This document shows, in pieces, positions 28,353 to 35,547 of a stretch of DNA of 64,000 nucleotides (position 1 is its first letter; each line of letters starts with the position of its first letter). A program made the translations under genes and the position numbers. A model generated the notes under the pieces. The model had not been told where the DNA came from, made no database searches, and saw nothing but the letters and a program-made list of their open reading frames with translations. Origin of the DNA: Aedoeadaptatus ivorii (GTDB lineage: Bacteria > Bacillota > Clostridia > Tissierellales > Peptoniphilaceae); assembly GCF_900638585.1 (NCBI RefSeq), contig NZ_LR134523.1, forward strand, positions 832,001-896,000, read 5' to 3'.

Positions 28353-28582
28353 TCTTCGATATCCATGGTCTCCAACAGGTCCAAGACATCGCCGATGGTT
28401 TGGATCCCTTCGAGGCGATCTTCGTCGATCTGAACGTCAAATTCCTCTTCCAAGCTCATCACCATTTCGACGAGTTCGATGGAATCCATATTCAAATCTT
28501 CTACGAAATGCAGATCGCGGGACAAGTCCTCGGGATCTTTGTTCAGTTGTTCGGCGATTACGCGATATACTCTCTCTTTCAT
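28349..28582 (-). CDS. acpP: Acyl carrier protein
   Basis: 77 residues, highly acidic. The phosphopantetheine attachment serine is in VEDLNMDSIELVEMVMSLEE (Ser at about residue 35). MKERVYRVIAEQLNKDPEDL is the normal ACP start. It overlaps the end of plsX and the start of rnc by four bases each, so the three are translationally coupled. It carries acyl chains in fatty acid synthesis. Confidence 0.97.
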   Translation of the reverse strand: MKERVYRVIAEQLNKDPEDLSRDLHFVEDLNMDSIELVEMVMSLEEEFDVQIDEDRLEGIQTIGDVLDLLETMDIEE

Positions 28583-29535
28583 CGATATTCTCCTTCCATA
28601 ATAGCAATGGCATTGTTGTCGATCATTTTTTGTAACGAAACCGAAGCGGAAAAAATCGCCTCGGGTCCGGAAGAACCGTGTGCCTTTATCAAGGGCTTTT
28701 TGAGTCCCAACAGGGGCGCACCGCCATAGCGGCGATAATCGAGTCCGCCCATGGCTTGCTTTGCGGCCGCAACCACCGTCTGTGCGACATCCGGTGCGTA
28801 AGCGCCCGATGCGAGTACGCTTTGAAATCCCCGCTGTACAAATCCGATTACTCCTTCCATGCCCTTTAAGAGGATATTGCCGCTAAACCCGTCGCAGACG
28901 ATTATATCCGCCGCTTGGGAAAAGACATCGCGCGCTTCGGCATTGCCGATAAATCCGGGCATGGCGTCTTGAAACAGCGAAAAGGCCTCTTTGGTCTGCC
29001 GATTTCCCTTGCCTTCTTCGGCACCGACATTCAAAAGCGCGACCCTCGGTTCGGAAACTTCCTGTACCGCAATCATATACGCCCGCGCCATCTTTCCGAA
29101 GCTCAAGAGCATTTCGGGGGTGGTGTCCATATTGGCGCCCACATCCAGAATCATGGTGCCGTTTAAGAGAATAGGCAGCGCCGCCCGTTCTACGCCTTCG
29201 ATGCGACCGGTAATAAACATACCGCCCGCCAGGAGCGCACCGGTGCTTCCGGCACTGATCATGCCGTCTACTTTGCCGTCTCTTAGATCCTTAAGCGCCA
29301 AGACCATGGCACTTTTCGACTTTCTACGAATCGCCATGGCGGGACTTTCTTCTTGCGTAATCTCTTCTATCGCATCGACGATACGCTCGCGCGCTACGTT
29401 CGGCATTTTTTTTAAGATCTCTTCCGACCCGTAAAAGTACGCGACGATCCCCAGTTTCTTTTCGGCTTCCAATGCGCCTTCTACGATGGCTTCGGGCGCG
29501 CGGTCGCCGCCCTGGCAGTCATAAGCAAATTTCAT
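28579..29535 (-). CDS. plsX: Phosphate acyltransferase PlsX
   Basis: 318 residues. The start MKFAYDCQGGDRAPEAIVEG, the SPAMAIRRKSKSAMVLALKD segment, MISAGSTGALLAGG (about 95-108), MILDVGANMDTTPE and VCDGFSGNILLKGMEG are the PlsX signatures. It converts acyl-ACP to acyl phosphate for phospholipid synthesis. The plsX-acpP pair is conserved. It is the first gene after the promoter at 29595-29600. The fapR regulator common upstream in Bacillus is absent. Confidence 0.96.
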   Translation of the reverse strand: MKFAYDCQGGDRAPEAIVEGALEAEKKLGIVAYFYGSEEILKKMPNVARERIVDAIEEITQEESPAMAIRRKSKSAMVLALKDLRDGKVDGMISAGSTGALLAGGMFITGRIEGVERAALPILLNGTMILDVGANMDTTPEMLLSFGKMARAYMIAVQEVSEPRVALLNVGAEEGKGNRQTKEAFSLFQDAMPGFIGNAEARDVFSQAADIIVCDGFSGNILLKGMEGVIGFVQRGFQSVLASGAYAPDVAQTVVAAAKQAMGGLDYRRYGGAPLLGLKKPLIKAHGSSGPEAIFSASVSLQKMIDNNAIAIMEGEYR

Positions 29536-29594
29536 GCATTCCCCCTATCGAAACATTGCGCCAATCTGTGCACAGACCCTATCAGTTCTATTGT

Positions 29595-29618
29595 ATTATA
29601 AAGGGCAAGCTGTGTTCA
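29595..29618 (-). promoter_or_regulatory. Probable promoter of the plsX-acpP-rnc-smc-ftsY unit
   Basis: TATAAT at 29600-29595 on the minus strand. The best -35 choice is uncertain: TTGCGT lies 18 bases upstream, and TTGAAC (29619-29614) is 13 bases from TATAAT or 18 from a second box, TACAAT. It lies about 60 bases before the plsX ATG, between it and the tRNA terminator. Confidence 0.6.
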
Positions 29619-29676
29619 ACGCAAGGTCGGGCAAATGGTTCCAAGCGAATTTCCAGAAACGCCATATAAAGGGCAT

Positions 29677-29722
29677 AGAAAAAAGCCTAAAAGCAGAGGA
29701 ACCCTGCTCTTAGGCTTTTTTC
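29677..29722. terminator. Bidirectional terminator after the tRNA pair
   Basis: AAAAAAGCCTAAAAGCAG pairs with CTGCTCTTAGGCTTTTTT around an AGGAACC loop, with flanking A and T runs on both strands. It closes the tRNA-His/tRNA-Leu unit on the minus strand. Confidence 0.92.
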
Positions 29723-29738
29723 AAACAATGTAAATAAA

Positions 29739-29822
29739 TGGTGCGGGAAAGAGGACTTGAACCCCCACGTCATGGACACTAGATCCTAAGTCTAGCGCGT
29801 CTGCCAATTCCGCCATTCCCGC
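29739..29822 (-). tRNA. tRNA-Leu, anticodon TAG
   Basis: Acceptor GCGGGAA pairs with TTCCCGC, followed by an encoded ACCA end. The anticodon arm CTAGA-CTTAGGA-TCTAG gives TAG, reading CUA. The T arm is GTGGGGGTTCAAGTCCTC-like, with the GTTCAAG loop. The class II variable arm (TGTCCATGACGT region) is short but present, as expected for leucine. It lies 41 bases downstream of tRNA-His. Confidence 0.96.
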
Positions 29823-29863
29823 CTGCTCGTAAAAACGAGGCTTAAATTCGCAAACGCGAATTA

Positions 29864-29941
29864 TGGGGTGGATAGTGGGGATCGAACCCACGATCTCCAG
29901 GACCACAATCTGGCGCCTTAACCTGCTAGGCCATACCCACC
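29864..29941 (-). tRNA. tRNA-His, anticodon GTG
   Basis: Acceptor GTGGGTA pairs with TATCCAC, plus an extra encoded G at -1 facing C73, the histidine identity pair, and an encoded CCA. The anticodon loop TTGTGGT gives GTG. D arm GCCT/AGGC, T arm GTGGG-TTCGATC-CCCAC. The anticodon stem has one A-C mismatch at the 31:39 position next to the loop. Confidence 0.95.
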
Positions 29942-29961
29942 GCAAAATTGACGATGGATAT

Positions 29962-29990
29962 ATATTAACATCATTTTAAATCTGTGTCAA
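29962..29990 (-). promoter_or_regulatory. Promoter of the tRNA-His/tRNA-Leu unit
   Basis: TTGACA (29990-29985), 17 bases, TAATAT (29967-29962). The -35 hexamer contains the rdgB TGA stop codon (29989-29987), the same arrangement as at alr/ylxM. The start would be near 29955, about 14 bases before the tRNA. Confidence 0.82.
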
Positions 29991-30571
29991 ATCTTTTCTC
30001 CAATCTCCAATAAAGATTTTTTCAACGCATCCAAGGCGCGTCTTCTGTGGCTGCAGGCATTTTTTTCATCTGCCTGCATTTCGGCAAAGGTACGATCGCT
30101 CCCTTCGGGAATAAAGAGGGCGTCGTAGCCGAAGCCGTCTTCTCCGCGCTCGCGCTCGGCGATTGTGCCATACACCGTCCCCTCGACGGTATAGATGGTA
30201 CCGTCTTTTTTCTTTACGGCGATTACGGTCGTAAAATGTGCGTCGCGGCACTGAGCGTCCTCCATCGCCCGAAGGAGTTTGGCGCGATTTTTTGCATCAT
30301 CGCCGTCTGCGCCGCTATATCGACTCGAATATACGCCCGGCGCGCCGTCCAACGCATCGACAAATAGACCCGTGTCGTCGCCGATGACCACCTCTCCCTC
30401 CAGGGGCTCCACTTTTTTTATGGCATTTGCTTCTAAACTATCCCCGTCTTCTACGACATATACGTCGCCGAAGCCCGCCTCGGTTTTGGATACAATCTCC
30501 GCAACGAAACCCAGCATCTCTCTGATTTCCTGGAGTTTATGGCGATTGTCTGTGGACACGATAATTTTCAT
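29987..30571 (-). CDS. rdgB: Non-canonical purine NTP pyrophosphatase (RdgB/HAM1)
   Basis: 194 residues. The start MKIIVSTDNRHKLQEIREML is the SxNxxK-like nucleotide-binding signature, followed by VVIGDDTGLFVDALDGAPGV (about 64-83), SRYSGADGDDAKNRAKLL and the ERGEDGFGYDALFIPEGSDR motif near the C-terminus. It hydrolyses dITP, ITP and XTP to monophosphates and keeps them out of DNA. AGGAGAG stands six bases before the ATG. The amidase terminator lies just upstream. Confidence 0.96.
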   Translation of the reverse strand: MKIIVSTDNRHKLQEIREMLGFVAEIVSKTEAGFGDVYVVEDGDSLEANAIKKVEPLEGEVVIGDDTGLFVDALDGAPGVYSSRYSGADGDDAKNRAKLLRAMEDAQCRDAHFTTVIAVKKKDGTIYTVEGTVYGTIAERERGEDGFGYDALFIPEGSDRTFAEMQADEKNACSHRRRALDALKKSLLEIGEKI

Positions 30572-30591
30572 GGTCTCTCCTCGTCTTCCAT

Positions 30592-30619
30592 AAAAAAGAG
30601 GAAGGCCTCCGCCTTCCCC
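30592..30619 (-). terminator. Terminator of the amidase gene
   Basis: GGGGAAGGC and GCCTTCCTC form a 9-bp stem with one G-U pair around a four-base loop (30598-30619), followed by six T residues on the minus strand. The amidase stop codon abuts the stem. Confidence 0.9.
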
Positions 30620-31821
30620 TATAGGTATTTTCTGTCGTAGCTTTCTATTCCCTTGGTAATCCCTCTGGCGAGTTTGTCGAGATAAGAATCCTGTTTGATT
30701 TTGCTCATTTCAGAGGGGTTGGACATAAATCCGCCTTCGATCAGCGCAGCGGTCATCTCGGTCTTTCTGAGCACCGCGAGGTCGGGACGATTCTTAATGC
30801 CCCGACTGTGCGCGCCGGTCTCGGACAAGACGGCATTCAATACCTCTCTGGCGAGACGCGTTTGGTCTCCATCGTCCTTCTTGGCAGCCACATCGTCTTC
30901 CGAAGCGTAGAGGACTTCGATGCCGTATGCCTTACTGCTTCCTGCGGAATTAAAGTGGATGCTCATAAATATATCCGCATTTGCGTCATTTGCCATATTC
31001 GCCCGGTCGTAGAGCTTGATAAACTCGTCGCGGGTACGCGTCATAATGACATTATAGCCTTTCTGGCGCAAAAGGGCTTCTACCTTTTTAGAAAGTCGCA
31101 TATTCAGTGCTTTTTCCGTGGTGCCGTCTACGCCGACCGCGCCGCTGTCGCTGCCGCCGTGACCGGGGTCTAAGACGACCGTAACTTTTCCGTTACCGCC
31201 TTTTCCCGGTACTGCATTGGGCACAGCCGTATCGACCGGCGGTGCCGTAGGCTCCGTCGCATCGGGCTGCGGCAAGGGCTCGGGCTCAGGTGCGGGCGCC
31301 GGTTCCGGTGCCGGCGCCTGTACGGCCCCGTTGGAAATGCCGGCGAGTCTTTTTCCCTGATCCCATTGCACGTCGAATCCTAGAGATTCCGAAAGAAAAC
31401 GCAGGGGCACCATGGTCTTGCAGGCGCCGCCTTTTTGTACGTATTCCACCAAACGCGGAACGGAGTTTTTATCCAAATTTGTCTTCTGTCCGTTTACATA
31501 TACGACAGAACTGTTGATTTTCAGTTTTACGTCTTTGTCTTGCATGCGAATGGTCGCAGATTTGGAATTCTGGTCCCACTCCACATTGGCGCCCATCAAC
31601 TCGGTGAGTTCGCGAATGGGCACGAACGTCCGGTTTACATCTACATAAGGTTCAAAGGAACAGTACAGATTAAACCCGTTGACTTCTACACTTGCCGTCG
31701 TCACTTGGCGCTTTTGGCCGTTGGACTTTATCAGAATTTTTGTGCCCATGGCATTTGCCGCGTTGGTGAATCCGAACAGGAGCACCATCACCACTACCAG
31801 GCTTGTGAAAAATCGTTTCAA
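30619..31821 (-). CDS. N-acetylmuramoyl-L-alanine amidase with stalk domain
   Basis: 400 residues. A signal peptide (TSLVVVMVLLFGFTNAANA) is followed by a copper-amine-oxidase-N-like stalk domain (RTFVPIRELTELMGANVEWD and MVPLRFLSESLGFDVQWDQG are its two repeats, about 60-165), a Pro/Glu/Ala-rich linker (about 175-205), then an Amidase_3 domain. Zinc ligands appear in VVLDPGHGGSDSGAVG (about 216-231) and DIFMSIHFNSAG, and the catalytic Glu in TAALIEGGFMSNPSEM near the end. It cleaves the lactyl amide bond in peptidoglycan. It has its own promoter and terminator. Confidence 0.94.
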   Translation of the reverse strand: MKRFFTSLVVVMVLLFGFTNAANAMGTKILIKSNGQKRQVTTASVEVNGFNLYCSFEPYVDVNRTFVPIRELTELMGANVEWDQNSKSATIRMQDKDVKLKINSSVVYVNGQKTNLDKNSVPRLVEYVQKGGACKTMVPLRFLSESLGFDVQWDQGKRLAGISNGAVQAPAPEPAPAPEPEPLPQPDATEPTAPPVDTAVPNAVPGKGGNGKVTVVLDPGHGGSDSGAVGVDGTTEKALNMRLSKKVEALLRQKGYNVIMTRTRDEFIKLYDRANMANDANADIFMSIHFNSAGSSKAYGIEVLYASEDDVAAKKDDGDQTRLAREVLNAVLSETGAHSRGIKNRPDLAVLRKTEMTAALIEGGFMSNPSEMSKIKQDSYLDKLARGITKGIESYDRKYL

Positions 31822-31856
31822 GAGAACCTCCTCGTATGTAACACTTTGTCACTACA

Positions 31857-31885
31857 ATTATGAGTTTGATTCTCCGAATTGTCAA
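31857..31885 (-). promoter_or_regulatory. Promoter of the amidase gene
   Basis: TTGACA (31885-31880), 17 bases, CATAAT (31862-31857), in the 85-base gap after the HypE-like gene. The amidase start follows about 36 bases further on, with a GGAGG site. Confidence 0.85.
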
Positions 31886-31906
31886 TCTTTCCTAGGATTT
31901 GTAACT

Positions 31907-32914
31907 TTATTGTAATTCTGCGAGGGCACTATATAGAGCATCGGCGCCCGGCGGATCGATGGGGGTACGATCGCCTTGATCCGTATAGACAATGCCTTCC
32001 TCGTCGGTAATCACGCCGATCTGTGTAAAGGGAATGCCGCGCTGTAAGAGTTCGTCGTGCATGGGCTCGAAATCGTCCGGGTTCATAATGACAATCATGG
32101 AGCCGGAGGAGATAAGCCGATAAATATTAATATCGGTCGATTCTTCGATCGCCCGCGTCGCCGGATGTACGGGGATCTTGGATTTTTGGATTTCCATGCC
32201 CTTACCCACGGCGACCGCACTTTCCCAGAGGGCGCCTTCTACGCCGCCTTCGGTGATATCGTGCATATATCCGATGCGAAAGTGGGCGGCGACTTCGCCT
32301 TCGGTCTGTACGCTGAGGTCGTCTACGAGTTCCGCCCCCCGCCGGATCAAGTCGGATCCCAAAATATGTAAGGCATCGGCGCGGTCGTGACAGAGTATTG
32401 CCGTGCCTTCAAGCCCGGCATATTTGCTCATGCACACGAGGTCGCCCGCCTCGATCCGATCCGGCTCGGGGAGATCTTCTTCCCGCACCCTGCCGATCAC
32501 GGTAGAGATCATAATGGGTTGATTCACCGTATCAGTGATCTCCGTATGGCCGCCGATAATGTCCATATGCACTTCGTCGCAGGCGCTTCTCGCATCGTTC
32601 ATGATTTTTTCGATGTCGCTGTCCTTGGTACCCAGCGGCAACAAGAGGGTCAAAAGCACGCCCACCGCGTCGGCGGATTTTGTGGAAACGTCGTTGACGC
32701 TGACGTGGATCGCGAGTTTTCCCAAATTTTCTACCGCACCGGTGATGGGATCGCTGCTCAATACCGCGAGATCCCCGCCCAAATCCAACACCGCCGTGTC
32801 TTCTCCCACTGACGAGCCGACGAGGACTTCTTCCCGTTTTTCTTCGATCTTAGAGAGGACCAGATTCTCGAGTTCCGCATTGGGGAGTTTCCCCGGTTCC
32901 GAATAAATTTTCAT
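31907..32914 (-). CDS. HypE-like AIR synthase-related protein
   Basis: 335 residues. It has the AIR synthase/PurM-HypE fold: GSSVGEDTAVLDLGGDLAVL (about 33-52), SSDPITGAVENLGKLAIHVS, VNDVSTKSADAVGVLLTLLL and MDIIGGHTEITDTVNQP (about 117-133), with YMHDITEGGVEGALWESAVA in the C-terminal half. The family includes HypE, SelD, ThiL and many of unknown substrate. The HypE C-terminal Cys needed for carbamoyl transfer is not present; the protein ends ALYSALAELQ. No hydrogenase gene is nearby. It follows the pilMN fusion gene by 12 bases. Confidence 0.82.
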   Translation of the reverse strand: MKIYSEPGKLPNAELENLVLSKIEEKREEVLVGSSVGEDTAVLDLGGDLAVLSSDPITGAVENLGKLAIHVSVNDVSTKSADAVGVLLTLLLPLGTKDSDIEKIMNDARSACDEVHMDIIGGHTEITDTVNQPIMISTVIGRVREEDLPEPDRIEAGDLVCMSKYAGLEGTAILCHDRADALHILGSDLIRRGAELVDDLSVQTEGEVAAHFRIGYMHDITEGGVEGALWESAVAVGKGMEIQKSKIPVHPATRAIEESTDINIYRLISSGSMIVIMNPDDFEPMHDELLQRGIPFTQIGVITDEEGIVYTDQGDRTPIDPPGADALYSALAELQ

Positions 32915-32926
32915 ACTTCACACTTC

Positions 32927-34387
32927 CTATATTTCTTCCATATCTTCTACTACGGACACATCGCCTTGTGCGTTTAAGGCTTCATTCTGCATACCGCTCG
33001 CCGATTCTTCTCCTGAGGACGCCTCCGGCAAAACCATCAGCCGAAAATAAACCACATCTCCGACGCTAGCCGAAGGTTCTTTTGTCACTTTTCCGTCGAG
33101 ATCCTGCTCCAATGTTTGTATCCACGGATCGATCAGCGTTTCGTCTTTGGTTTCGCCGGTGATCTCGATGGTTCCGTCACGAAATTCGACGCCGGTTAGA
33201 ATGACGTCTGCGGGCACCGATGCCTGAATAGTCTTGATCTGATTGCCCACATCGGCGGGCGTAGATGCGGCATTCGGCATCTGCTCGGCAACCATCTGCT
33301 CTTCCTGCCTGCGATCGCTCTGGGCCGAAAGCGCGCGGTTCTCTTCTTTTAGCTTTTCCCCGTATAGGAAGGTACCCAAGAGAATGCAGAATGCCAAGGC
33401 GACGGCAACCAGTGGGAGAATATATTTTTTGCTGGCGGCGGTATGTTTTTCCTTCCCTTGAAAGCGCATCAAGAGTTCCTTATGCGCAAGCCCCGCTGCG
33501 ATTAAGTCGCCTAGCGGCAGCTGACGATACCGCCCTTCTTCCATGATAGCGCCGTAGATGCCGCTTTCTACCAAACTGCCGGTGACCAGCTCTACTTTGG
33601 AAGGAGAAAACCCGTTGCTCATGCGCTCGAGCAAGGCGAGGTTCCCGTAAAAAGCCGCCTCGGTCTGTTGGCAAAAACGTTCCCGGTCGATCTCCGAAAC
33701 CCGTTCTTCATAATTGTCCCGCAGAACGCGCGCCATTTCCGAAAACTCCAGTCCCTCATTCGTAAGCAGAGAAACCATCGCCTCATTTTGTTCCGTACGA
33801 GCGTAGTATCGATTTTCGTTGACATAATGAAAGCCCAAATGCCCGATGGCAATCGAGTACATGCGTCCCCCACCCAGATGGTGGCAAAAATCCAGAGACA
33901 GCACACTCAAAGGCACGATCCCTTCAAAGGTCATATCACATCGTTTTGCCAGATCCCGATAGGCTTCGGTGATCGCTTTCGGCAAGATCGCTACCAATAA
34001 GTGGTGCACGCCTTCTGCTTCAATATAGTCTGTATAATCCAAATCGTATTCGTCCGGTTCCTGAACGAATAAATTCTCCCGCTCGTTTTCGATCAAAGAC
34101 TCCACTTCTTCTGTCGACATCGACGGGATGTTTAGGGAGCGTACCACCGCCTGCGCGGTATTGACGATAAACAGACAGCGGTCTTTTTGGATGCCTCGTT
34201 CCTCGAGGGCACGCTTTAGAATATATTGAAGCTGCGATGCGTCTTGAATGCGGCCGTCTTCGATGACGTGGACGGGAATGTCAACGGGTTCGAGTTCACC
34301 CGAGGGCGCATCGTCCTCCCAACGGCCGATATAGGCCGTACGGTCCTCGATATAGAGTACCGTCAGGTTTTTATTAAATAGTTTCAT
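32927..34387 (-). CDS. Type IV pilus PilM-PilN fusion protein
   Basis: 486 residues. Residues 1-310 look like a divergent PilM (actin-like, cytoplasmic): KNLTVLYIEDRTAYIGRWED at the start, VVRSLNIPSMSTEEVESLIE (about 81-100, the PilM IPxxxxxE segment) and VELVTGSLVESGIYGAIMEE. A single membrane helix lies at about 322-342 (YILPLVAVALAFCILLGTFL), then a short coiled coil and a PilN-like domain (ASVPADVILTGVEFRDGTIE, about 389-408). PilM and PilN are normally separate; together they join the cytoplasmic ring to the inner-membrane complex. The acidic tail ends VVEDMEEI. Confidence is lower for PilN than for PilM. Confidence 0.75.
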   Translation of the reverse strand: MKLFNKNLTVLYIEDRTAYIGRWEDDAPSGELEPVDIPVHVIEDGRIQDASQLQYILKRALEERGIQKDRCLFIVNTAQAVVRSLNIPSMSTEEVESLIENERENLFVQEPDEYDLDYTDYIEAEGVHHLLVAILPKAITEAYRDLAKRCDMTFEGIVPLSVLSLDFCHHLGGGRMYSIAIGHLGFHYVNENRYYARTEQNEAMVSLLTNEGLEFSEMARVLRDNYEERVSEIDRERFCQQTEAAFYGNLALLERMSNGFSPSKVELVTGSLVESGIYGAIMEEGRYRQLPLGDLIAAGLAHKELLMRFQGKEKHTAASKKYILPLVAVALAFCILLGTFLYGEKLKEENRALSAQSDRRQEEQMVAEQMPNAASTPADVGNQIKTIQASVPADVILTGVEFRDGTIEITGETKDETLIDPWIQTLEQDLDGKVTKEPSASVGDVVYFRLMVLPEASSGEESASGMQNEALNAQGDVSVVEDMEEI

Positions 34388-34404
34388 AGCTTCCTCCTTA
34401 GAAT

Positions 34405-34432
34405 ATTATAACCCACCCGGAAGAAATTTCTA
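34405..34432 (-). promoter_or_regulatory. Possible promoter of the pilMN gene
   Basis: TATAAT (34410-34405) on the minus strand, with a TAGAAA candidate -35 16 bases upstream, in the 72-base gap after the prepilin peptidase. The -35 match is weak. Confidence 0.5.
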
Positions 34433-34459
34433 TGAAAAGCCGCCATTCCGAAGAAAAGT

Positions 34460-35167
34460 CTATACGATCCATAATCGCATTATAATAAATCCCGCGAGCA
34501 AAAAGGGATACATCGCCACCGCCTCTTTTCGGCTTTTGCCCTGAAAAAGCAGCATCACGCCGTAGACCGCCGCCATAGAAAAGGATACCGTAAAGAATAA
34601 AAAGGCGAGATACACCCCGGGCAATAGGAGCGCCAAGGCCGCGGCGTAGTACGCATCGCCGTCGCCGACGCCTGCGGGAAACAAAAGTGTGAGCAGGCGA
34701 AATAACAAAAATATCGCAAGACCGCTCAAGGGGTATATTTCCCTTGCAAGGATTGCAAAAATGACGAGACTTCCGATTCCAAAAAAAAGATCCAATGTGT
34801 ATACGGCGCGGTATTCGGCGTCCTCTTGCGCCAAATACAAAAAATATACCGCCACCCCACCGCCTAAAAATCCCGTAGCGCCTATGCTGTAATGGGCTAC
34901 GGCCGCAGAAAACAATACACCTGCCGCTATTTCTCCCACGAAATGGCGTAGCGGTATTCGGTAGCCGCAATCGCAACGCCCGAGGCGCAGCAGATACCCG
35001 AAAACGGGCACCAGAAAATACGGCGGAATCGCCCGGTGACATTTGTCACATCGACTGCGGGTAGATATCCAGTCGATCCCCGCCTCTCTGCGCTCGGCAA
35101 ACAATGCGAGAAAGGAATATAGGGAAGCGCCCAAAAGAAAAATCGCCGTTTGAAGAAGGATCTGCAC
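34460..35167 (-). CDS. Type IV prepilin peptidase
   Basis: 235 residues and strongly hydrophobic with about seven membrane segments. The cytoplasmic zinc-type cysteine pairs SRCDKCHRAIPPYFLVPVFG and GRCDCGYRIPLRHF (about 38-75) are those of PilD/GspO. The two catalytic aspartates are in LAQEDAEYRAVYTLDL (about 111-126) and FPAGVGDGDAYYAAALA (about 163-179), the GxGDxx aspartyl signature. It cleaves the leader of prepilins and usually N-methylates the new end. It lies 4 bases downstream of the pilin gene. Confidence 0.9.
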   Translation of the reverse strand: MQILLQTAIFLLGASLYSFLALFAERREAGIDWISTRSRCDKCHRAIPPYFLVPVFGYLLRLGRCDCGYRIPLRHFVGEIAAGVLFSAAVAHYSIGATGFLGGGVAVYFLYLAQEDAEYRAVYTLDLFFGIGSLVIFAILAREIYPLSGLAIFLLFRLLTLLFPAGVGDGDAYYAAALALLLPGVYLAFLFFTVSFSMAAVYGVMLLFQGKSRKEAVAMYPFLLAGFIIMRLWIV

Positions 35168-35171
35168 GACT

Positions 35172-35537
35172 CTACTTTTCCGTATCCTCTATGAGTTTGT
35201 CGCCTTCGACTTTGACCTTGCCCGGCTTCACTACGATTTTTCCATCATTTACGGTGACGGAAAATTCTTCGGCTTTTAATTCTTTTGCCGGTTTGGGCAG
35301 CTTTTGATCTTCTAAATACGGTATCAATTTGTCCGCGCGGATCTCATTGTCCTCCGGATGATCGGTCGCATAGAGGATCGCCGCATTTTTGATCACGCGG
35401 ACATTCGCATTGTGCGTAGATGCCTGGGCGCTCAGATTCGACTTTTGATACCGGGGAATGGCGATCGCAATCAGAAGTGCGAGGATAGCGATGACGATAA
35501 TCAACTCGATCAAGGTAAATGCCTGTTTCTTTTTCAT
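35172..35537 (-). CDS. Type IV major-pilin-like prepilin
   Basis: 121 residues from the ATG at 35537, chosen for its AGGAGGG site; a longer frame to 35591 overlaps the pilC end. The prepilin motif is MKKKQA/FTLIELIIVIAILA with a 5- to 6-residue basic leader and the Glu at +5. The residue before the cut is Ala, where Gly is the norm. A single long hydrophobic helix is followed by a small polar domain. It stands between pilC and the prepilin peptidase, so it is the likely major subunit. Confidence 0.9.
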   Translation of the reverse strand: MKKKQAFTLIELIIVIAILALLIAIAIPRYQKSNLSAQASTHNANVRVIKNAAILYATDHPEDNEIRADKLIPYLEDQKLPKPAKELKAEEFSVTVNDGKIVVKPGKVKVEGDKLIEDTEK

Positions 35538-35547
35538 GGTTTCCCTC

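Noticed and set aside
31837-31856. TGTA...TACA inverted repeat after the amidase promoter
   Set aside because: Only four base pairs match, so it cannot be told from chance.
34398-35042. Minus-strand 214-residue frame overlapping the prepilin peptidase
   Set aside because: It is Arg- and Cys-rich in an alternate frame of a gene with clear peptidase motifs; no ribosome binding site.
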